Positions 1-7,672 of a stretch of DNA of 16,339 bases are shown here, in pieces. Source of the DNA: Desulfatitalea sp. UBA4791 (GTDB lineage: Bacteria; Desulfobacterota; Desulfobacteria; Desulfobacterales; Desulfosarcinaceae). The translations under genes and the position numbers were made by a program. The stretch covers positions 1 through 16,339 of the forward strand of contig DHGT01000019.1 of assembly GCA_002402905.1 (NCBI GenBank), given 5' to 3'. Under the pieces are notes generated by a model. The model was not told the DNA's origin, ran no database searches, and was given only the letters and a program-made list of their open reading frames with translations. How positions within the stretch are numbered: position 1 is the first letter of the stretch; each line of letters begins with the position of its first letter.

Positions 1-132
1 CCGCTCTATCAGTCTGAGTGGTTTGCCGTGGAGAGCGTGGTCGATACCCAAGTGGTGCGCGATCTGATTCCCAGATTGCTCAAGGCCGGCGCCGAAGGGA
101 TCATCGAATATCCGTTGAACAAGGTCGTGTAA
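1..132 (+). CDS. hisG: ATP phosphoribosyltransferase, C-terminal end (partial)
   Basis: The window opens inside this gene. Reading frame 1 gives 43 residues and then a TAA at 130-132. The tail contains VESVV, then VRDLIPRLLKAGAEGI and ends EYPLNKVV, which fits the C-terminal end of HisG proteins of the Desulfobacterota type. HisG catalyses the first step of histidine synthesis, condensing ATP with PRPP. The catalytic part lies outside the window, so the call rests on a short C-terminal match recalled from the family. The next gene starts 16 bases downstream on the same strand, so the two are probably cotranscribed. Confidence 0.62.
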   Translation, partial: PLYQSEWFAVESVVDTQVVRDLIPRLLKAGAEGIIEYPLNKVV

Positions 133-148
133 GGGGGCCCAAAAGGTT

Positions 149-1294
149 ATGGTTGCCAAGCGCGTCGACGAGATGACGCCCTTTATCGTGATGGATGTGC
201 TGGAAAAGGCCGGGGAGATGGCGGCCCGGGGCATCGACATCGTCCACCTCGAAGTGGGCGAGCCGGACTTCGACACACCGGCGTGTGTGACCGAGGCCGT
301 CTGCCGGGCCATGGCCGACGGGTTCACCCACTACACGCACAGTCTGGGGTTGCCGGCGCTGCGCGAGGCGATCTGCGCCGACTATCACGAAAAATACGGC
401 GTGACGGTGGACCCGGATCAGATCGTGGTCACGGCGGGCAGCTCGCCGGCCATTTTCATGGCCTGCGCCGCCCTGCTCGAGGCCTGCGACGAAGTGATCC
501 TGTCCGATCCCCACTATGCCTGCTACCCCAACTTCGTCAATTTCCTGCAAGCGCGCTGTGTGACCGTGCCGGTGAGCGAAAACGACGGTTTTCAATACCG
601 GCCGGAGGCGATCCAGGAACATCTCGGCTCCCGCACCCGAGCCATTTTTATCAATTCACCGGCCAACCCCACCGGCACCCTGCTTTCGGCCGACCGCATG
701 CGGGCCATCGCTCAGATGGGGCCCTACGTGCTTTCCGACGAGATCTATCACGGCCTGGTTTACGAAGGCAAAGCCCATTCGATTCTCGAGTTTACCGACC
801 GCGCCTTCGTGGTCAACGGCTTCTCCAAGCTCTACGCCATGACCGGCCTGCGCCTGGGCTATCTCATCGCGCCCAAACCGTTCGTGCGGCCCATCCAGAA
901 GTTGCATCAGAATTTCTACATCTCGGCCAATGCCGCCGTACAGATGGCCGGCATCGCCGCCCTGACCCGCGCCGGAGCGGATGTGGCCCGCATGGTGGCC
1001 ATCTACGACGAGCGCAGGCGTTTCATGGTGCGGCGACTCAAGGAGATCGGTTTTCATATCGCCGTGGAACCCACCGGTGCGTTTTATGTCTTCGTCAATG
1101 CCGGGCACCTTTCCCAGGACTCTTACGCCCTGGCTTTCGACATTTTGGAACAGGCGCATGTGGGCGTCACGCCGGGTATCGATTTCGGTGCCGGCGGCGA
1201 AGGGTTTTTACGCTTTTCCTACGCCAACTCCCTGGAAAATATCCGCGAAGGGCTCGACCGCCTGGAAGCGTATGTGCAGCGGCGTAACGGATAA
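149..1294 (+). CDS. PLP-dependent class I/II aminotransferase
   Basis: A 381-residue fold-type I aminotransferase of normal family length. Visible motifs are LEVGEPDFDTP (about 34-44), HYTHSLGLPALREAI (61-75), the substrate/PLP NPTG motif (173-176), SDEIYHGLVYEG (196-207) with the PLP-ring aspartate D197, the Schiff-base lysine K227 in NGFSKLYAMTGLRLGY, and the conserved arginine R235. It is a soluble cytoplasmic enzyme transferring an amino group between an amino acid and a 2-oxo acid. The subgroup resembles aspartate/aromatic aminotransferases of the AspC/AAT-I type, but the substrate cannot be read from the sequence. Its place after a hisG-like gene suggests amino acid metabolism. A histidinol-phosphate aminotransferase role is possible but not favoured. 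An AAAAGG stretch lies a few bases before the ATG. sfsA follows 21 bases after the stop. Confidence 0.9.
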   Translation: MVAKRVDEMTPFIVMDVLEKAGEMAARGIDIVHLEVGEPDFDTPACVTEAVCRAMADGFTHYTHSLGLPALREAICADYHEKYGVTVDPDQIVVTAGSSPAIFMACAALLEACDEVILSDPHYACYPNFVNFLQARCVTVPVSENDGFQYRPEAIQEHLGSRTRAIFINSPANPTGTLLSADRMRAIAQMGPYVLSDEIYHGLVYEGKAHSILEFTDRAFVVNGFSKLYAMTGLRLGYLIAPKPFVRPIQKLHQNFYISANAAVQMAGIAALTRAGADVARMVAIYDERRRFMVRRLKEIGFHIAVEPTGAFYVFVNAGHLSQDSYALAFDILEQAHVGVTPGIDFGAGGEGFLRFSYANSLENIREGLDRLEAYVQRRNG

Positions 1295-1315
1295 GAGAGA
1301 TTTCGGAGCCGCCTC

Positions 1316-2047
1316 GTGAAACGAAAAAAAGCCATTCCATCCGCCCGAAGGCTCTGGCCCCCCCTGGTGCGCGGAACCCTCGTCAAGCGCTACAAGCGTT
1401 TTTTGGCCGACGTGGTCCTGGACGATGGCCGAGCGGTCACGGCGCACTGCCCCAACTCGGGCAGCATGGCGGCCTGCAGCGAACCCGGGCGCCCGGTCTA
1501 CCTCTCGTTCCATGACGATCCCAAACGCAAGTTGAAGTATACGTGGGAACTGATCGAGATGTCCACCTCCCTGGTGGGCATCAATACGTTGGTGCCCAAC
1601 CGGCTGGTGGCGCTGGCCGCGTCCCACGGCGCCGTGCCGGAACTGGCCGGATATGAACAGGTGGCCACCGAGGTCAAGGTGAGCGCCCATTCACGCCTGG
1701 ACATCAAGCTCAGCGGCGGCGGCGGTCCGGATTGCTATATCGAGGTGAAAAACTGCACCCTGGTGGAACAGGGCGTGGCGCGGTTTCCGGACGCCCGCAC
1801 GGTGCGGGGCCAGAAGCATCTGGACGAGTTGCTCGTCATCAAAAACAGCGGCGCCCGGGCGATGATGTTCTTCGTGGTGCAGCGCTGCGATGCACAGGTT
1901 TTCGAGCCGGCGGATGCGATCGATCCAGAATATGGACGGCGCCTGCGGGAGGTCGTCTCGGCGGGTGTGGAGATCGTTGTCTACGATGTCTCCATCGACC
2001 TCGAGGGCATCTCCCTGAACCAGCACTTGCCTCATCGGCTCTCCTGA
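1316..2047 (+). CDS. sfsA: SfsA family protein (DNA/RNA nuclease SfsA)
   Basis: A 243-residue protein close to the usual SfsA length of about 230-240. Recognisable SfsA segments are LVKRYKRFLADV (22-33) followed by HCPNSGSM (44-51), and further on YIEVKNCTLVE, RFPDARTVRGQKHLDEL and a late AMMFFVVQRCDA. The conserved acidic/lysine residues of IEVKN fit the proposed nuclease-like core. The E. coli protein was named for sugar fermentation stimulation and binds DNA; its physiological role is unsettled. The start is GTG at 1316, chosen because GGAG at 1305-1308 lies seven bases upstream and the N-terminus aligns with family length. It is probably the last gene of the hisG-aminotransferase unit; a strong hairpin follows at 2064-2096. 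Confidence 0.93.
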   Translation: MKRKKAIPSARRLWPPLVRGTLVKRYKRFLADVVLDDGRAVTAHCPNSGSMAACSEPGRPVYLSFHDDPKRKLKYTWELIEMSTSLVGINTLVPNRLVALAASHGAVPELAGYEQVATEVKVSAHSRLDIKLSGGGGPDCYIEVKNCTLVEQGVARFPDARTVRGQKHLDELLVIKNSGARAMMFFVVQRCDAQVFEPADAIDPEYGRRLREVVSAGVEIVVYDVSIDLEGISLNQHLPHRLS

Positions 2048-2063
2048 TCAGCGTCTCGTCAGC

Positions 2064-2096
2064 GTCCCGCCACAAATAGGCCATTTGTGGCGGGGC
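2064..2096 (+). terminator. Strong hairpin after sfsA, no U-tract
   Basis: Perfect 12-bp inverted repeat: CCCGCCACAAAT at 2066-2077 pairs with ATTTGTGGCGGG at 2083-2094 around a 5-base loop, extendable by a G-T and a G-C pair. It begins 16 bases after the sfsA stop, so it probably ends or protects the 3' end of that transcript. No run of T follows on either strand, so it is not a canonical intrinsic terminator; it may work with Rho or as a 3' stabiliser. Confidence 0.55.
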
Positions 2097-2119
2097 ACGC
2101 GGTAACAGACCCATATCAA

Positions 2120-2148
2120 TTGACATTGCCATGGCTCTCATATAGATT
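2120..2148 (+). promoter_or_regulatory. Sigma-70-type promoter for the sigma-54 activator gene
   Basis: A perfect -35 hexamer TTGACA (2120-2125), a 17-base spacer and a -10 hexamer TAGATT (2143-2148, 4 of 6 to TATAAT). Transcription would start near 2155. It sits in the intergenic region between the sfsA hairpin and the activator gene, oriented correctly for the activator. Confidence 0.55.
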
Positions 2149-2164
2149 TTCGGTCGCTTGGACG

Positions 2165-2184
2165 TTTAAGGTCGATACCTTAAA
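2165..2184. promoter_or_regulatory. Perfect inverted repeat, candidate operator
   Basis: TTTAAGGT-CGAT-ACCTTAAA: two 8-bp arms with perfect symmetry and a 4-base spacer. It lies about 10-30 bases after the predicted transcription start of the downstream activator gene, a position where a bound repressor would block elongation or initiation. I do not recognise the motif as belonging to a named regulator. Confidence 0.5.
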
Positions 2185-2264
2185 TACCCTTCGCATCTCG
2201 GATGAAACGCGGCCTGTGCGCAACGGCCCCTGGGTTGACCGGAATTCGATACCCCCATGTGACC

Positions 2265-3625
<1,361 letters not shown>

Positions 3626-3629
<4 letters not shown>

Positions 3630-3665
3630 AAGAAGGGCGCCCCTGGATGGGGCGCCCTTTTGTTT
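3626..3665. terminator. Bidirectional intrinsic terminator
   Basis: A perfect 11-bp stem, AAGGGCGCCCC (3633-3643) with GGGGCGCCCTT (3649-3659), and a 5-base loop. On the plus strand it is followed by TTTTGTTT; on the minus strand by CTTTTATC. It therefore serves both the activator gene (stop at 3629) and the convergent cooS gene (stop at 3695). Confidence 0.9.
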
Positions 3666-3694
3666 GGTGTCGTGATTGAATCGAGATTGCGCCG

Positions 3695-5680
3695 TTAGGC
3701 CGCATCGATCGAGCGTCGATCGGACATATCCATCAGGACGCGTTCGCGCGCCTTGTCCAGACCCAGCGCCCTGCGTTTCTTGTCGATGTGGGCGATCATC
3801 AGGCGGGCGATATCATGGGGATCGACGGCAAAACCCCACTTGCCGAGTCCCATGGTCTCAAGATCTTCGAACAGGTGTTTGTGGAACTTGGTGCCTTCGA
3901 CGATGGGGAAGGTCACTCCGAAAACCGTGTAGACACCCGAGGCCACGAAATAGTGACCGATGGAAATCGCCTTTTCACTCATGTACTCCGGTGCACAGCC
4001 GGCCACCGGCAGATCGGCGATGGTGTCACCCAGCCCCCCGGTTCGAACCATTTCGGATGCGGCGATGAGAATGCGGCTGTTGTCCACGCATGAGCCGAGG
4101 CCCAACACCGGCGGCATGCCCACGGTTTCGCACACCTCCTGCAAGCCCGGACCGGCCAGATGCGCGGCTTCGGGAGTGGTCAGGCCGGCTTTGGCCAGAG
4201 CGATCTGGGAACAGCCGGTCTGCAGCACCAGGACGTCGTTCTTGATCAGCTCCTTGACCAGCTCCACATGCACCCAGTCCTGCTTGATCCTCGGGTTGGT
4301 GCAGCCGACCACGCCGGCCACGCCCCGGATGCGGCCGTTGATGATGTTGTCGTTGAGTGGTGTATAGGAGCCGCGGAACGATCCGCCCAGCATGTAGTTG
4401 ATATATTCATGGGAAAAGCCATGAACGCCGATCCCTACATTACTCGGGATGTCGATCTTGGCCGTGCGATTTTTGAACCGCGTAATCGCCCTGATGACCA
4501 GTTCGTCGGTGGTCTCTTTGGGGTTGTGGTCGTCGAATTCCACATGGGTGGCGCCTTCGATGTGGCAGCGCGGATTGGTGGTAATCAGCGGTGTGTTGTA
4601 GCATTCGGCCACCTTGACCAATCCCTGTTTGATGCACTGTACGTCCACGGCCATCATATCCACGGCGCCGGTGATCAAAACCGCTTCGGTGGACATGAAG
4701 TTGCCGGCATGGGGAATGCCGTGACGCACGAGCACCTCTGCGCCCGAGCAGCACATGCCGACCAGGTTGATGCCCTTGGCGCCGGCCGCCTTGGCTGCTT
4801 CGACCAGGGTGGGTTCGTTGACCGAGGCGATCATCGACTCGAACAGATTGGGCTCGTGACCATGGATGATGATGTTGACCTGATCCTCCTTGAGCACGCC
4901 CATATCCACCTCGATACTCACCGGAGAGGGGGTCCCGAACAGGATGTCCGAAATTTCCGTCGCCACCATAGAACCGCCCCATCCATCGGCCAGTGCGGTA
5001 CGGCTGCACTGTTTGGTGATATTGGCATAGTGCTGGTCCACCCCGATATGGGTGCGATGCATCATCTCCATGATTTCGCGCATGGCACCACGCGGCACGA
5101 TGCCGAGCTTGCGCCAGGTCTCGAGGGTCTTGGGCGGCACCCGTTTGGCAAAGGGGATTTCGCCTTCGACCTGGGTGTAGGTCCTTTCCAGCTCTTCGTA
5201 TAGATCGGTGGCGATCTCCTTGACGGTGCGGCCCTCGGTTTCAATACCGATGGATTGGGCCACGGCTTCCAGTTTTTCAACATCCTTGATTTCGTAGTCC
5301 TTGATTTTGCCGTTGACCACGCCACGGAACACATCCACCATGCTCATGCCATGGTCGGTGTGAGCGGCACAGCCGGAGGCCACCATTCGGGCGAAGTTGC
5401 GTGCCATGATGGTGTCGATGGTGGCACCGCACACGCCGACTTTGCCGTAAGGGTCTTTGGCGTTGAGGCGGCATGGGCCCATGAAGCAGTGTTTGCAGCA
5501 GGCCGAATCTGCACCGATCGGGCAGGGCTTCATGTTCGCCGCCCGGTCGAAGGCGGTCTCCACACCATCGATGCGTCCCTTGGTGATCATTTTCTGGGTT
5601 GCATCACAGATCGTCAGATCCTTCACGGGTACTTGTTTGGCTTCTTTGGCGACCTTTTCCACTTTTTCCTTGATGTCCAT
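3695..5680 (-). CDS. cooS: Anaerobic Ni-Fe carbon monoxide dehydrogenase, catalytic subunit
   Basis: A 661-residue CooS/AcsA-type enzyme, catalysing CO + H2O to CO2 + 2 H+ + 2 e- at a Ni-Fe-S cluster, with ferredoxin as usual electron acceptor. All ligands expected from the family are present: C53 and C61 (D-cluster), C62, C65, C70, C84 (B-cluster), and for the C-cluster H275 in HGHEP, C311, C349 (VQC), C460 (VVGC), C490 (LQTGC) and C531 (GSC). The acid-base residues H107 (AAHTDHGM) and K570 (SEKA) are also there. It should be a catalytically intact cytoplasmic homodimer. The start is the ATG at 5680, preceded by AAGGGAG at ideal spacing; an in-frame TTG at 5740 has no such site. No cooC, cooF or acetyl-CoA synthase gene is next to it in this window, so a CO-oxidising/ferredoxin-reducing role or Wood-Ljungdahl partnership with genes elsewhere is inference. 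Confidence 0.96.
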   Translation of the reverse strand: MDIKEKVEKVAKEAKQVPVKDLTICDATQKMITKGRIDGVETAFDRAANMKPCPIGADSACCKHCFMGPCRLNAKDPYGKVGVCGATIDTIMARNFARMVASGCAAHTDHGMSMVDVFRGVVNGKIKDYEIKDVEKLEAVAQSIGIETEGRTVKEIATDLYEELERTYTQVEGEIPFAKRVPPKTLETWRKLGIVPRGAMREIMEMMHRTHIGVDQHYANITKQCSRTALADGWGGSMVATEISDILFGTPSPVSIEVDMGVLKEDQVNIIIHGHEPNLFESMIASVNEPTLVEAAKAAGAKGINLVGMCCSGAEVLVRHGIPHAGNFMSTEAVLITGAVDMMAVDVQCIKQGLVKVAECYNTPLITTNPRCHIEGATHVEFDDHNPKETTDELVIRAITRFKNRTAKIDIPSNVGIGVHGFSHEYINYMLGGSFRGSYTPLNDNIINGRIRGVAGVVGCTNPRIKQDWVHVELVKELIKNDVLVLQTGCSQIALAKAGLTTPEAAHLAGPGLQEVCETVGMPPVLGLGSCVDNSRILIAASEMVRTGGLGDTIADLPVAGCAPEYMSEKAISIGHYFVASGVYTVFGVTFPIVEGTKFHKHLFEDLETMGLGKWGFAVDPHDIARLMIAHIDKKRRALGLDKARERVLMDMSDRRSIDAA

Positions 5681-6099
5681 ATTGTCTCCCTTCTTGGAAA
5701 AATTTTGTTTGGATGGCATTATTCCGACGTTTTTTTTCAAGTGTTCCTGCCGCGGTATGCTTTCGGGTTTTCCATGGGGTCTCGGATATTGCGCCTTCCG
5801 ATGATATTTGACGGTACCGATTTTTTACGATTCCATCAGCCTTGGGTATTTTAAAGAACTTAATAGTAATGATTACTATTTGTCTAAACTGGTTTTGGAT
5901 GGGATGTCAAGCACAGATTCAATGGAAATGCATATTTTCGTTGATTTCTCAGGATGCCTGCCATTTGCATTCTGACAGGAGTTGTACTAAAGGAAAACCA
6001 AGTATCGGGTGCCCGGCGGTAGAGCAAAGAACGATCATATCCCTGTGCATTCGATTTTTCATATGCCAACCTCGTCGATACAATGAAAGGAAAGATGTC
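5681..6099. other. Long divergent intergenic region between cooS and grx
   Basis: About 420 bases, more AT-rich than the flanks, with no convincing gene. The plus-strand frame that continues upstream of the glutaredoxin-like gene has no ribosome binding site at its first ATG and encodes no recognisable domain. The region holds a perfect 19-bp palindrome at 5862-5880 and must contain the promoters for cooS (leader of up to about 180 bases) and for grx (up to about 220 bases). I could not assign -35/-10 or -24/-12 elements confidently. Confidence 0.6.
5862..5880. promoter_or_regulatory. Fur/PerR-like palindromic operator
   Basis: AATAGTAAT-G-ATTACTATT is a perfect 9-1-9 inverted repeat. Its core TAGTAAT-G-ATTACTA has the 7-1-7 layout of Fur-family boxes and matches 12 of 19 positions of the classical Fur box GATAATGATAATCATTATC and 10 of 14 arm positions of the Bacillus PerR box. 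It sits between divergent cooS and grx, so one bound dimer could influence both. A PerR-type regulator is encoded at 15172-15654. Confidence 0.5.
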
Positions 6100-6354
6100 A
6101 TGGCCCAAGAACCTGTCAAAATATTCAGTTTGAGCACCTGCAGCCACTGCAAATCCACCAAGAAGCTGCTGAATGACTGCACCGTTAAATATGAGTTCGT
6201 GGATGTGGATCTTCTGGAGGGAGACGAGCGAAAGGCAATTTTGGAAGACGTCAAGAAATTCAACCCCAAATGCTCGTTTCCGACCATCATTATCGGTGAC
6301 AAGGTGATCGTCGGTTACAAGGAAGCCGAAATCAAGGAGGCATTGGGCATATGA
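6100..6354 (+). CDS. Glutaredoxin-like thiol-disulfide oxidoreductase
   Basis: An 84-residue single-domain protein of the glutaredoxin/NrdH-redoxin fold. Features are beta strand VKIFSLST (6-13), active site C14-S-H-C17, the helix KSTKKLLND, FVDVDLLEGDERK, and the cis-proline loop SFPTIIIGDKVIVGYKE (59-75). It should exchange disulfides with protein substrates in the cytoplasm. The start is the ATG at 6100, chosen because AAGGAAAG lies just upstream and the protein then has normal family length; the longer in-frame version lacks a signal. The stop overlaps the start of the FTR gene (ATGA), implying translational coupling. Many sulfate reducers lack glutathione, so the adjacent FTR subunit is a natural candidate reductant. 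That functional link is inference. Confidence 0.9.
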   Translation: MAQEPVKIFSLSTCSHCKSTKKLLNDCTVKYEFVDVDLLEGDERKAILEDVKKFNPKCSFPTIIIGDKVIVGYKEAEIKEALGI

Positions 6355-6686
6355 TGGACACCCAACAACTTTACGAAAATCTGAAAAAGATTCAAGAGGC
6401 CAAGGGATATTATTTCAATAAGGATAAAGCACGCGTTTTGGAACTGCTGGATGCCTTGTTGAAGAACAAGGAGCGGTACGGCTATATGGCCTGTCCCTGC
6501 CGGCTGGCATCAGGCGATCGGGAAGCGGACAAGGATATTGTCTGTCCCTGCATTTACCGTGAACCGGATGTCAAGGAGTTTGGCAGTTGTTACTGCAATC
6601 TGTATGTTTCCAAAGCCTGGAACGACGAAACCATTCCCCACGACTACGTTCCTGAACGGCGGCCGCCCGAGAAGATGGGATTTTAG
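6351..6686 (+). CDS. Ferredoxin:thioredoxin reductase catalytic (beta) subunit
   Basis: A 111-residue protein with the FTR beta cysteine signature: C48-P-C50, C65-P-C67 and C80-Y-C82. In the family these supply a [4Fe-4S] cluster and the adjacent redox-active disulfide that passes electrons from ferredoxin to a thioredoxin-like partner. The spacings (14 and 12 residues) differ from the cyanobacterial/plant CPC-X16-CPC-X8-CHC form, and CYC replaces CHC. No variable alpha subunit is nearby, as in other non-photosynthetic FTRs. The ATG at 6351 overlaps the glutaredoxin-like stop; AAGGAGG ends about ten bases upstream, inside the preceding gene. A second ATG at 6354 is also possible. The preferred partner is probably the coupled glutaredoxin-like protein. 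Confidence 0.9.
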   Translation: MMDTQQLYENLKKIQEAKGYYFNKDKARVLELLDALLKNKERYGYMACPCRLASGDREADKDIVCPCIYREPDVKEFGSCYCNLYVSKAWNDETIPHDYVPERRPPEKMGF

Positions 6687-6710
6687 CCCCGCAGGTTCAT
6701 CCATCGGAGG

Positions 6711-6756
6711 TTGCGTCGACTCACCCTGGGCCGCATACGATGGTGAATCGACGCAA
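6711..6756. terminator. Hairpin between convergent FTR and flavodoxin genes
   Basis: TTGCGTCGACTCACC (6711-6725) pairs with GGTGAATCGACGCAA (6742-6756) over 15 positions with one imperfect pair (a G-U wobble in the minus-strand RNA), around a 16-base loop. It fills most of the 77-base gap between the two convergent genes and probably ends the minus-strand flavodoxin transcript. There is no clear T-run, so intrinsic termination is uncertain. Confidence 0.5.
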
Positions 6757-6763
6757 ACAGACC

Positions 6764-7207
6764 TTAGGACAGCTTGCCGGCAACCGCTCGACCATAATCC
6801 TGACAGGCTTTCGTGCCGTCCTGGGTCCCGATGACGTGCTCTTTCAGATTCAGCGCACCCAAATCCACCATATCCATTTTATACACATGTTGCATGGTAT
6901 CAAAAACCATGGGGCCCGACTCGCCGCTGTGGGTGTACGAACAGAATGCCCCTCCCATTTTACCGGTCAAGTTGGCCTTCTGGGCCAGAAATAGAAACGT
7001 CTTCATCCCGTTGGTCATGTCGCGATGATAGGTCGGGCAGCCGAATATATATCCGGCGTAGCCTTCCAGATCCTTTTCGCTCGATATTTCAGCGACCTTG
7101 CGCACCACGGCCTCTTGTCCGGCCATGCGCACCCCCTCGGCGATAAAGTTGGCCATTTTCTCGGTCATTCCTGTCCTGCTGATATACGCGATCAATACCT
7201 TGTGCAT
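6764..7207 (-). CDS. Flavodoxin family protein
   Basis: A 147-residue single-domain flavodoxin. The first strand and FMN-phosphate loop are VLIAYISRTGMTEKMA (4-19), with the S/T-x-T-G-x-T-type loop S10-R-T-G-M-T15. GCPTYHRDMTNGMKTFL (56-72) and FCSYTHSGESGP (88-99) fit the two loops enclosing the isoalloxazine ring. It should be an FMN-binding one-electron carrier in the cytoplasm, or a small flavodoxin-like reductase. The start at 7207 is chosen because GGAGG at 7216-7220 lies eight bases upstream; an in-frame GTG at 7216 overlaps that site. It lies 61 bases downstream of the 61-residue protein gene and probably shares its transcript. Confidence 0.9.
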   Translation of the reverse strand: MHKVLIAYISRTGMTEKMANFIAEGVRMAGQEAVVRKVAEISSEKDLEGYAGYIFGCPTYHRDMTNGMKTFLFLAQKANLTGKMGGAFCSYTHSGESGPMVFDTMQHVYKMDMVDLGALNLKEHVIGTQDGTKACQDYGRAVAGKLS

Positions 7208-7268
7208 GCCTGCCACCTCCCTATAAACGATTACATGTTAAAACCCTGCGTTGATAAAATGGGAACAC

Positions 7269-7454
7269 CTATTTATCCTCGATGGTGAATCGTGCCAGAT
7301 TGGATTTTTGGGGCACAAACTCACCGATGGGAACCAGCTTTTTATTGAACTTGACGCAGTCGACGATCGTATTCCACAGCTTTTCGAGATCGGCGGTTTC
7401 GAGTGTGTTTTCAGGCACAAATTCGACAATGTTTTTATCTACCTTGATTTTCAT
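7269..7454 (-). CDS. Small protein of unknown function (61 aa)
   Basis: I do not recognise this protein as a named family. It has 61 residues, is rich in charged and beta-branched residues, and has one cysteine in IVDCVKFNKKL. It lacks a signal peptide and membrane segment, so it is likely a soluble cytoplasmic protein. A G-rich stretch (AAGGGGGG, 7461-7468) lies five bases before the ATG and makes a good ribosome binding site, and its sequence looks coding. It directly precedes the flavodoxin gene and lies downstream of an apparent sigma-54 promoter, so a role in the same electron-transfer or stress function is plausible but unproven. Confidence 0.75.
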   Translation of the reverse strand: MKIKVDKNIVEFVPENTLETADLEKLWNTIVDCVKFNKKLVPIGEFVPQKSNLARFTIEDK

Positions 7455-7470
7455 GGGACCCCCCTTGCGT

Positions 7471-7493
7471 GTTATGGGTTTAGGTGTTGGTCA
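7471..7493. repeat. Bipartite direct repeat, copy 1
   Basis: GTTATGGGTT-N5-GTTGGT-N-A on the plus strand. A second copy lies exactly 60 bases away at 7531-7553. The 10-base and 6-base blocks are identical between copies, while the five bases between them are entirely different, the pattern of a protein-binding site rather than of a simple duplication. This copy lies just upstream of the ribosome binding site of the 61-residue gene. Confidence 0.55.
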
Positions 7494-7530
7494 CTGTCCT
7501 GACGAATGGATCATCATGTGGACGGTCGCC

Positions 7531-7553
7531 GTTATGGGTTCGTCCGTTGGTTA
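7531..7553. repeat. Bipartite direct repeat, copy 2
   Basis: Second copy of GTTATGGGTT-N5-GTTGGT-N-A. It directly abuts the sigma-54-like -12 element (7554-7569) and would cover the predicted transcription start of the minus-strand 61-residue/flavodoxin unit. Confidence 0.55.
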
Positions 7554-7569
7554 ATCAAGAACTGTGCCA
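7554..7569 (-). promoter_or_regulatory. Sigma-54-type (-24/-12) promoter candidate
   Basis: The minus strand reads TGGCACAGTTCTTGAT, matching 15 of 16 positions of the consensus TGGCACR-N4-TTGCW. The mismatch is the C of the -12 GC dinucleotide (GA here), a usually conserved base, so strength is uncertain. Transcription would start near 7543 and read the 61-residue gene and flavodoxin. A palindromic upstream site lies about 115 bases upstream, and an IHF-like sequence (AATCATTAATTTT, 7592-7604, minus strand, two mismatches to WATCAA-N4-TTR) lies between them. Confidence 0.5.
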
Positions 7570-7672
7570 TGCTCAAAAAACGCCTCGCTAAAAAATTAAT
7601 GATTTAATATCATAGAGATATCGATCTTCCGGTGGTGACTGAACACCAGAATGTTTCGTCTGTTTCTGTTTG

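Noticed and set aside
4160..5203. Long plus-strand open frame (347 codons) opposite cooS
   Set aside because: It is antisense to a fully intact cooS, with His/Asp-rich composition typical of the reverse strand of a GC-rich gene, and no recognisable domain.
5681..5740. Longer cooS start (TTG at 5740)
   Set aside because: A TTG start without ribosome binding site, whereas the ATG at 5680 has AAGGGAG at ideal spacing.
5842..6099. N-terminal extension of the glutaredoxin-like protein
   Set aside because: No ribosome binding site, atypical composition, and it would cover the AT-rich promoter region; the ATG at 6100 has a clear AAGGAAAG.
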